DNA of 64,000 nucleotides from Eucommia ulmoides (lineage: Eukaryota > Streptophyta > Magnoliopsida > Garryales > Eucommiaceae). Below are positions 56,422 through 64,000 of the stretch, piece by piece. How positions within the stretch are numbered: position 1 is the first letter of the stretch; every line of letters begins with the position of its first letter. The translations under genes were made by a program, and so were the position numbers. The stretch lies in NCBI GenBank assembly GCA_016647705.1, contig CM028333.1:6107616-6171615 (forward strand), given 5' to 3'. The notes beneath the pieces were generated by a model. It saw only the letters and a program-made list of their open reading frames with translations, had not been told where the DNA came from and did no database searches.

Positions 56422-57039
56422 ATGCCTGAAGAGATGGGCTCAATTTTCGGCGCCTGTTGGAAAAAAAGAAGCCGCAAGGTAGAAGGCGTCCATTCTATAA
56501 TTAACTCCGACTATGCCAGCGTTCATCTTAAGGATATCACCGTCAGGGTAATTCATGCCGGCGGCAAAGAAGAGCAGTTCCGGGGTCCAATTCCGGCAGC
56601 TAATTTAACGGAGAAATATCCGGGCATGTGCGTTGCCCGACCACAGATATTCAAGAACCCCCATGAATCTCTTCTTTCCGACGACGATAAGCTGATGCCG
56701 GGGCATAAATATTACATCATACCTCATACTACAGTACAGAAAATCAAGCGTAAACACTCGATGAAGGGGAGGAAAGTCCAGGGGGAGGATTGTAGAGGGG
56801 AATCGGAACACGGGATTAAAGATACGGATGATGATGATGATGATTTTTCGGAGGAATCTGTGTGTTCAGCGAAGGATTTCTATGTGTCGAAAGAGAGGTG
56901 GGAGGAGGGTTGTCATGTGAAGAGGAAGAATTGTCGGAAAGGGAAGGAGCAGTTTGTGCCGCCAATACAGAAACCCAGGTTATTTAAGGGTTCTGACTGG
57001 GAGCCCAGCCTAACATCTGTACAAGAACTCTCTCCATGA
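56422..57039 (+). CDS. PADRE (DUF4228) domain protein
   Basis: An intact single-exon gene of 205 codons, or 201 if the second ATG at 56434 (MGSIFGACWKK) is the true start. I favour 56434, because family members usually begin MG near the N-terminus and the fifth residue here is that Met. The PADRE pattern is clear: an ITVRVIHAGGKEEQFRGPIP strand-rich start, then LTEKYPGMCVARPQIFKNPH and the LLSDDDKLMPGHKYYIIPHT block (the usual D..L.PG..Y...P). After it come a basic region (KIKRKHSMKGRK), an acidic run of Asp (TDDDDDDFSEE), a phospho-site-like middle and the conserved C-terminal WEPSLTSVQELSP. PADRE proteins are small plant proteins linked by expression to pathogen and abiotic stress; the biochemical role is unknown. 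It is the only complete host gene in the window and sits between two transposon blocks. Confidence 0.9.
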   Translation: MPEEMGSIFGACWKKRSRKVEGVHSIINSDYASVHLKDITVRVIHAGGKEEQFRGPIPAANLTEKYPGMCVARPQIFKNPHESLLSDDDKLMPGHKYYIIPHTTVQKIKRKHSMKGRKVQGEDCRGESEHGIKDTDDDDDDFSEESVCSAKDFYVSKERWEEGCHVKRKNCRKGKEQFVPPIQKPRLFKGSDWEPSLTSVQELSP

Positions 57040-57830
57040 CTTGTATAATTCCCTCCTCAAGTCATTTTATTTTATGCCTGATTTTCTTCTACTCTTATTA
57101 AGGGCCATGTCCCAGAGTCCCTTTTTAGGTTTTTATTGACCACTCAAACCCAATTATTATTTTTTTTTTTCATCCACAATTCCTTTTGTCATTTCCCTGA
57201 CCAAAATACCCCTCGTTCAAATTTCAACCCCCACTTCCATATTCCTCCATCAAGTTCACCCACCTCCGCCGCCTCATTCGTCATCATCATCGCCGATCGT
57301 CTTCACCGTCGCGGTCGTGTTTCCGTTGCCTTTCGTTTGTGTCATCGCCGTCGCCGTCTCCGTTGTCTTTCGGCTATGTTGTCACTGTTATCGTCGTCGT
57401 CGTCGCCAGTTGTCTTCGCCTTTGAAATCAACGTCATCAGTTGTCTTCGCCTTCGAAATCGACGTCGACGTCGCTATTTATCTTTGCCTTCGAAATCGCC
57501 GTCACCGTCGTCGTCGCTGTCGCCGATCCTTCGCTAATTCTTCGATTCTTCGCCGTTGCCATTCATGTTCGCCGTCGACAAACTTTAGGTAGACGCCGCC
57601 CCTGAAAAAGACAACAGGACTAAACGTCTATGCAGTTAGGGTTTTCAGATTAAAAAAGTGTTTATTACATTTTTACCCCATATTTAATTTAGTTTCAATT
57701 TTTGTCCTTTTTTTTTTTTTTTTTTACACATTCATCACTAAACTTCTAATCAATTTTATCATGCTCAAAATTTGATAAAATCAAAATCCAATTTGATAGA
57801 AAATCAGTGTTGAATGTAACACTGTCTAAA

Positions 57831-59220
57831 CTTGTCAGGATACCGAAACATATATAACATTGTCTAATATTCTAAAAATCAATTTTTAGCCCCTTCAACA
57901 AAAATGGCCGCCCCATTGTTTTCAATCTGTGTTGAATGTAACACTGTCTAATATTGCTAAAAATTCAAAATTCAAAATGCTTATTGAATGTAACACCGTC
58001 TAATTGTGTTGAAATGTAACACTGTCTAATCGTGTTAAATGTAACATTGTCTAATATTCTCAAAAATCAATTTTTAGAATTCAACAATTGAACCCCAGTG
58101 TTTTCAGAATGTGTGTTAATTGTAACAATTTGAATGTAACACTGTTTAGTTTTGTTTTAAACGTAATCTAAATGAACCAATTTGTTTCGGGATAATATCA
58201 AATATTCATGTCTAAAATGTAACATTGTCAGACTAAAACTTCGTAGATAACTTCTCATCAATCCAAATCATAGCAGATAACTCGTCAGGATACCAAATAC
58301 ATGCGTGTTGAATGTAACATTGTCTAAAAAAATTTAAAAACTAATTTTTGGAATTCAACAAATGACCCCCCATTGTTTTCAATTTGTGTTGAATATAACA
58401 CTGTCTAATATTACCAAAAATTTCAAAATTCAGAATGTGTGTTCAATGTAACACTGTCTCATCATGTTGAATGTAACATTATCTAATATTCTAAAAAATT
58501 AATTTTTAGAATTCAACAATTGAACCCCATTGTTTTTGGAATGTGTGTTAATTGTAACAATTTGAAAGTAACACTATCTAGTTTTATTTTGAACGTAATC
58601 TGAATGAACCAATTTGTTTCGGAATAATATCAAATATTCATGTTCAAAATGTAACATTGTTAGACTAAAACATCATAGATAACTTTTTATCAATCGAAAC
58701 TATAACAGATAACTTGTCAGGATACCAAATACATGCGTCTTGAATGTGACATTGTCTAAAATTTTTAAAAAACCAATTTTTAGACTTCAACAAATGACCC
58801 CCCCCCCCCCCCCCCCAATTGTTTTCAGTTTGTGTTGAATGTAACACTGTCTAATATTATCAAAAAATTTAAAATTTAGAATGCGTGTTGAATGTAATAC
58901 TGTCTAATCGTGTTGAATGTAATATTGTCTAATATTCTAAAAAATCAATTTTTAGAATTCAACAAGATTGATTTCCATTATTTTCAGTTTATGTTGAATG
59001 TAATACTGTCTAATATTGTCAAAAAATTAAATTTCAAAGTGCGTGTTGAATGTAACATTGTCTAATAGTGTTGAATGTAATATTACTTAATATTCTAAAA
59101 AATTAGTTTTTAGAATTCAACAATTGTCTCACAAACAAATACATATTGAATGTAACACTGTCTAATCTTGTCAGTATTGAAAAATAATATGCATGTTAAA
59201 TGTAACATTGTCTACTATTC
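57831..59220 (+). repeat. Tandem array of about 450-bp units with internal GAATGTAACACTGTCTAAT repeats
   Basis: CTTGTCAGGATACC or a variant marks positions 57831, 58281, 58713 and 59167, spacings of 450, 432 and 454 bp. Within each unit GTTGAATGTAACACTGTCTA and variants (CAT/CAC, AAT) recur up to seven times, separated by AATATTCTAAAAAATCAATT and TTTAGAATTCAACAA blocks. It is AT-rich and non-coding. A poly(C) run (58799-58816) marks one unit and may vary in length. Confidence 0.9.
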
Positions 59221-59985
59221 TCAAAAACCAGTTTTAGAATATTTGTTTAATACCACATCAAACACAAAGATGCAACTGAAGACCGCATCAAACACGAAAA
59301 CAATCAAACATAAATTCAAAAACAATAAAAAAAGATCGATAAAAATGATTACCAGAACTTCAAATCCGCAACACATACAAAAATCAACGATCAATCCTGA
59401 GTCGATGATGAACAGACAATCAAGCGAAATCAATGAAAGACATCAAAAACCTTAATATACAAAAAAATGAATCGACGTTCTACGAAATCAACGATCGACA
59501 ACACACAAATCAAGAAATCGAGATCGATCGATCGAATTGAATGAATCTAATCGCATACCTTCACCCCTTTGCCCTTCGATTTACTGCCGAACCAATTTAA
59601 TGTAGCAAGCTTTAAATGAATCTAGCAATCCACCAGAGTAATCTGCGAAAACACCAAAGGGGATCGAAGCTGAAAGGCTAGAACCCTAAATTTTCAGTTC
59701 TGGAACCCTAAATGTTCAAATCTAAAACACAAAATTCGAAAAATAAGAAAAAGAAATCGCACAATTTAAACAAAATATATACAATATTCGGTGATCGGGC
59801 AACTTCATTGTGAAATCATTAATTTCGTCAATGATTTCATTCGTAAAACCCTAAAATCGATTGTTGCAATTTCGTCAATGATTTCATCCCTAAAACCCTA
59901 AAATTGATTTATGCAACAATGAAATCAAAGTCGAAAACAAGAAATCGAATTCAAAAATTGAAATCGAGATATATAGAGACAGAGA
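59221..59985. other. Right part of the composite element, non-coding
   Basis: A-rich sequence with repeated AATCAACGATC and ATCAAACAC words, a GATCGATCGATCGA run (59522-59535), and two copies of a TCGTCAATGATTTCATTC/CCCTAAAATCG block (59827-59860, 59871-59906). There is no frame of interest. Confidence 0.45.
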
Positions 59986-60427
59986 GAGAGACAGTTTACA
60001 TATATGGCAATCAAACGACGATGCTGATGGCGGTGAAGACAATGATGGCGGCGATGGTTGATAGCGGTGGGTATGGTTATGGAGATTGCTGCAGACGACG
60101 AGGAGAAGACGCACTAGAACGGCGGTGGAGAAGAGTGACGATGGAGAGGAGCGACGAGGATGACGGTGGAGGATCGACGGAGAACACGGGAAAAATATAG
60201 GGTTAAACACATCAGGGGTATTTTGGTAATCTGGCATGCGCGATTTTTTAAATTTGGGACAAATCAGTTCAAAGTTTGATTAGGATGAGAGTTTTGGGTT
60301 GATTATAAACTAGTAGATCCTTATTGGTACGTGAAAAGCTAAAACAGTACTTAGTGGTAATTTTGTCTTTTTTTAATCACTTATGTCTAAACTAAGCCAG
60401 TTTGTATAGAGAGCGAGGAGTAAAACA

Positions 60428-60690
60428 CTTTTTTTCCCCTTTTACAGTAAGGTGTTGTCCAGGTTAATTTACGCGCACCTCGACTAATCACCTCCTTAAA
60501 CGATCTTAATGACGCACTCTCTCATATCAATCTAATGTATTTAGGATTAAATTCAAGAATTAGTTCTCGGAGTGTTCCTCAGGAGAGTCGAACCCTTGTT
60601 GACAAGAAAAACAGACACCTTTCCTTGCAACCGGATTAACACTTCTTGGGTACTTTTTGTGTTTTGATGGGAAGAAAGGGAAAGGAGAGG
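60428..60690 (-). repeat. tRNA-derived SINE copy 1 (angiosperm-type 3' domain)
   Basis: On the minus strand the order is box A-like GTTAATCCGGTTGC (plus 60626-60639), box B GGGTTCGACTC (plus 60585-60595, perfect), a family body, then GATTAGTCGAGGTGCGCG, followed by TTAACCTGGACAACACC and an A-rich tail (plus 60428-60444). The GTCGAGGTGCGCG...CCCGGACACC-type end is the widely shared 3' domain of eudicot SINEs. A diverged second copy lies at 63375-63570 on the same strand. Confidence 0.75.
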
Positions 60691-60699
60691 GGGGAGGGG

Positions 60700-61740
60700 T
60701 GAGGGATTGGAAAAAATAAAAATAAAATTTGAATCACTCGTTTTTCCAATATTTTTCAAAATTTATTATTTTAACTCTACTCAATTTATTTTTCTACCTA
60801 TTATCTTTTATTATTTTTCTATATACACACACATATATAAATAGTATAATAGTTATATTAATTTTTTTTTCTATTTTTTCTTTTATTATAACTCCAAATT
60901 TTGCAATTTACTATTCATTCAATAAATTAATTTTTTAAAAAATCTAATAATTTTGTCGAAAGATCAAAGTTATTGTACACTATAAAAATTATTAAAATTA
61001 TTTAAATGAAAAAATTACAATGATTTTTATGTAATATATTAACTTTGGACTTTTACAAAAGTCATTGCAAATAGCACGTAAACCATATGGACTAACTAAA
61101 ATTTTAAGTTCTTATTCAGTAAAAATCCTTTTTTTTTTTTTTTTTTTTCTTGCTTTGAAACATAAAATAATAATAATAATTCCCACCCCTCCACTTTCCT
61201 TCCCCCCATGGAGGAAAAGTAAATTCCTTTCCTTCTATTCGGGATTGAAGATTCAAATCTATAGTATTAATGTTGAAAAAGCAAGCGAATATAGGATTTG
61301 GAGAGTGGATATTGGTTGATCCCAATAGAATTTTAATTAGAAATTAAAATCGAATAATTAGGTCGTATTTTTGTTGAGATTCGGATTTAAATTGATGCAG
61401 CATCTAGTCATTTGAGATGGGGGGTGTCAAGTTCAAATTTTCCATCTCCGGTGAAGGACAACCGACCTTCCAAATGGACTTTATTGATTGGTTTCTTTGT
61501 TAGATGAGTCGTTTGGCCACTTGGAGTGCCAACTTGGGGCCACGCAAGGCTGTTGCCACATGCGTGAAAGACATGCTGATACAACAAAGGGTGTTGAAGG
61601 AATACAATGCATACCAAACCAAAGCAACTCAAAGTGTTCTAGCTTCTATGGAAACAGAAACACAAGCATATGCCTTTAGGTTATGGAATCAGAATATGTT
61701 CACGCAAGATTTCTAGACCTTCATAAAACCTTTGTCATAT
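60700..61740. other. AT-rich intergenic sequence
   Basis: A T run (61131-61149) and an ATA microsatellite (61167-61180) are present. Short frames at 61408-61716 have no homology I recognise. An ATATATAA-type AT-rich tract covers 60760-60960. Confidence 0.45.
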
Positions 61741-62587
61741 TACCTCGTATATACCAAACCAAACCGTTGAATCTCACATTAATGTTCGTTTTTCGATATT
61801 CGTTTGCAATAGTTTGGCAAAATCCTAAACCTAAAAGACGTGTCGAATTTCACATCACTTGTACTATCTGATCATGAGATATGTATATATATATAGATAA
61901 AACCTAAGGCAATTCTCCTCTTTTAAGGCGTCTCTTGAGAGTGAGTTATGTCTATTAGGTTTTTACATTGTATCAAAGCTAGATTTTTCATCTGATATTG
62001 GGCGTGTTGAATCTCACATCAATATTGGGCCTTTGATATCTGTTAGCAGTGGTTTGTCAAAGTCCACCATGTGCTTGGGGGGAGTGTTGAATCTCACTTC
62101 GCTTGTGTCATTTGATCCTGAGCTATATATAAAACCTAGGGCAATCATCCTCTTTGAACAAGGATTTTGAGAGTCAGTTAGGCCTATTGGATGTCTACAT
62201 AGTATCAAAGACATGACTCTTGTGTGATATTAAGTGTGTTGAATCGCACATCAATTTTGGAACCCCAATATCCGTTCGTCGTAGTTTGTCAAAATCTACT
62301 TTACGCATGTGGGATGTGCTGAATCCCACATTGATATTGCCCCCGCCCCCAATATCCGCTTGCAATGGTTTGTCAAACTCCACCCTTTATGTGAGGAGAC
62401 GTGTTGAATCTCACATTTCTTGTGATACCTCATTTTGAGCTATATATTAGCCTAAAGGTAATTCTCATATTTGAAAGCATCTTTTGAGAGTGAGTTAGGT
62501 CCATTGGATTTTTTCGTGATATCAGAGATTGGTCTTTTGTCTCTCATATTAGGCGTGTTGAATCTTACATCAATGTTGCCCTCCCTC

Positions 62588-62611
62588 CCCCCCCCCCCCC
62601 CCCCCCCCCCC
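62588..62611. repeat. Poly(C) tract
   Basis: About 24 C's sit between CTCCCT and GGGCGCGCG inside the TRIM-like internal region. Length is unreliable in such runs. Confidence 0.8.
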
Positions 62612-62638
62612 GGGCGCGCGATTTCCGTTCACAATGGT

Positions 62639-62928
62639 CACTACAACAAAATTCACTTTTAACAACACTAAATCAGTCTTAACATATACTATTTTGGGAC
62701 GTATTTAGTATAAAATAATTAAAAGTCTGTCCTAATAACTTATAAGATTAATTATTTTGTCGCATTATTTTATATTTATTAGGATAATTTTTTTTATTAT
62801 ATATTTTGTCTTATCAAATAAATATTATAAGGATATTATGATTGAAAGTGTCGATAAGAATTTAAGATGACACTATTTACAAATTGTTTCTAAAAATGTT
62901 GTCACACTACGCACTTTTTATCGTAGTG
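62639..62928. mobile_element. CACTA MITE, 290 bp, GGT target duplication
   Basis: The left end is CACTACAACAAAATTCAC. The right end in reverse complement is CACTACGATAAAAAGTGC. It is flanked by GGT on both sides (62636-62638 and 62929-62931), the 3-bp duplication expected of CACTA elements. Removing it and one GGT joins CACAATGGT to TTTTCAAATTTCACC, matching the intact internal repeat AATGGTTTGTCAAACTCCACC at 62365. That confirms both the ends and the insertion into the TRIM-like array. Confidence 0.92.
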
Positions 62929-63374
62929 GGTTTTTCAAATTTCACCTTGCGTGTGAGGGGATGTGTTGAATGACACGTTGATGTTGGGTCTCTCGATATC
63001 CATTCGCAATAGTTTGACAAAGTTCACCCTGTGCGTAAGGGACGTATTGAATTCTACATTACTTGTATTATTTGATCTTGGGCTACATATAATACCTAGA
63101 GCAATCTTTCTATTATAAGACGTCTTTTAAGAGTGAATTAGACTTACACAAACCATACAATCAAATACATTATCTAGATATTCACAAATTCAAAATTTAC
63201 TACATAGTGGCGGATTTAGAAATTAAATTAAGGGAAATTTGTATAATTCAAAAAAAAATATTTATTAGAATAAATAAAGTCTTGAGTCTTCATTGGACCT
63301 CACTAACCTCGGCCAATGTGTATAATAATAATTAAAGTTCACACCTACAAACATAGTTTTCTTCTTTTTCATTT

Positions 63375-63575
63375 CAATTTATATGCAATCCGACTAATCA
63401 CGTCTTTGGACGATCTTAAAAACGCATTTTTCACATAAATCAGGTATATTTAAAATTAAATTCAAGATTTAATTCCGGAAGTATTTTCCGGCAAAAAGGA
63501 ACCCTGATTAATAAAGAAATTGGACATTTCTCCTTATCAACCGGACTAATATCTCTCATTGTTAATCAGACTAAT
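63375..63575 (-). repeat. tRNA-derived SINE copy 2, more diverged
   Basis: The order matches copy 1 on the minus strand: TTAGTCCGGTTGATAAGG (box A), a decayed box B (CAGGGTTCCTTTTT), the body with TTAAATCTTGAATTTAATTT, then GATTAGTCGGATTGCATATA. The gtgcgcg core of the 3' domain is lost. Side-by-side reading with 60428-60690 shows the same block order over about 190 bp. Confidence 0.65.
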
Positions 63576-64000
63576 ATCTCTTAATGTATATAAAAGGTGA
63601 TAAACAACAAAACTCCAATTGATATAAAAATATTTCGGAAATATCTAATTATGACAGATAAGGATGGTAGAGGGCGATGTCGTCACCTAGATTTTTTTTT
63701 TTTTTTTTTTTTAAATTGTGAATTTTTATTTCATACGTATTACTTGTCATATTTAAATCCATATGAACATCGATCACCCTGTAAAAAATAGTAATAATAA
63801 TTGGTGATTTGTTCCCCTTTCCAATTCCTTTGGTCATTGATCGGGGACCTACGCGCACTATTATATGTTTGAACAGAAGGGTGTGTATAGGCGAGCCAAG
63901 CAAAGTGGTTGGTTGGCAATTCAAAGGATAAGGATATAAAGTTGGATATTCTTAGCCACTTTCTCAAACACATCCAAATCAATTTTTAAATTTAGAAAAA
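63576..64000. other. Right-edge sequence
   Basis: There is no supported gene. A T run (63692-63711) is present. Overlapping minus-strand frames (63649-63982) show no known domain. Confidence 0.4.

Larger units (their letters stand above)
57100..60310. mobile_element. Composite element with inverted leader-like arms and 450-bp repeats
   Basis: The left side (57130-57600) runs CACTCAAACCCAATTATT, GACCAAAATACCCCTCG, then a CGCCGTCGTC-rich segment. The right side (59990-60300), in reverse complement, runs AATCAACCCAAAACTC, TTACCAAAATACCCCTG, then a CCGTCATCCTCGTCGCTCC-rich segment. The two arms are therefore arranged as inverted, imperfect versions of one plan, and between them lies the tandem array (57831-59220). 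I could not show a clean terminal inverted repeat or target duplication. I infer a non-autonomous DNA transposon, with low certainty about family and ends. Confidence 0.4.
61750..63140 (+). mobile_element. Tandem TRIM-like array (short LTRs with tRNA-Met primer sites)
   Basis: An LTR-like unit of 115-127 bp starts TGTTGAATCTCAC, contains GAGCTATATATAAAACCTA (a TATA box) and ends in TCTACA or ACA. It recurs at 61841-61967, 62085-62199, 62402-62516 and about 63044-63135. Each of the first three is followed directly by a degraded initiator tRNA-Met primer site (TTGTATCAAAGC, TAGTATCAAAGA, TGATATCAGAGA; canonical TGGTATCAGAGC). Between LTRs lie short internal regions of about 120-230 bp with no coding capacity. 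This alternation is how TRIM elements look when tandemly recombined. A CACTA MITE interrupts the third internal region. Confidence 0.75.

Noticed and set aside
57136..57592. Arg/Ser-rich frames in the CGTCGTC segment
   Set aside because: Triplet-repeat composition gives open frames in more than one phase; no homology, and it fits the leader-like arm of a repeat element.

Overview
This window looks like intergenic DNA from a flowering plant, most likely a eudicot. It is AT-rich and intron-bearing, and it carries nested plant-type transposons: RepHel Helitrons, a Tat-like Ty3/gypsy LTR element, Ty1/copia relics, plant LINEs, TRIM-like repeats, SINEs with the angiosperm-type 3' domain, and Mutator, CACTA and Harbinger MITEs. 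I cannot name the species. Only two host genes are convincing: the first exon of a probably plastid-targeted protein at the left edge (minus strand, 1-440) and an intact PADRE/DUF4228 gene at 56422-57039 (plus strand). Nearly everything else is mobile or repetitive DNA.

Layout. 1-0.44 kb: host exon. 0.95-3.6 kb: a SINE-like promoter, then sequence ending in a Helitron 3' terminus at 3593. 3.93-4.61 kb: a foldback Mutator-like MITE with a perfect 9-bp target duplication. 4.64-5.41 and 13.26-14.57 kb: the RT part and the RNase H part of degenerate LINE sequence, separated by LTR-like DNA and by Helitron copy 1 (7.25 to about 13.0 kb, minus strand). 16-24.4 kb: microsatellites, a CACTA end, LINE debris and a large tandem array of 0.5-0.75 kb units. 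24.4-25.1 kb: a gag-like relic. About 26.0-31.95 kb: Helitron copy 2 on the plus strand, so the two autonomous-type Helitrons are inverted relative to each other. 32.9-37.7 kb: a degenerate array of roughly 93-bp repeats flanked and interrupted by UTR-like modules. 38.6-39.7 kb: CACTA-like and Harbinger-like MITEs. 41.2-54.1 kb: a minus-strand Ty1/copia relic split by a 9.1-kb Tat-like LTR element (44556-53679) that carries gag but no pol. 54.8-55.7 kb: a second, internally deleted copia relic. 57.1-60.3 kb: a composite element with three units of about 450 bp. 60.4-63.6 kb: two SINE copies and a tandem TRIM-like array with a CACTA MITE inserted in it.

The best-supported finding is the exon structure of the Helitron transposase. 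Comparing the two copies gives four exons and three introns with consistent phases and the same internal exon lengths (228 nt for exon 2, 768 nt for exon 4). Copy 1 has only two nonsense codons but altered Walker A residues. Copy 2 has at least twelve nonsense codons, a frameshift and a lost splice donor. Most of its stops fit C-to-T or G-to-A changes, as expected from deamination of methylated cytosine. I found no CRISPR array, rRNA or functional tRNA gene. No clearly new biological system is demonstrated; the least explained structures are the 93-bp array, the 450-bp array and the 19-24 kb array.
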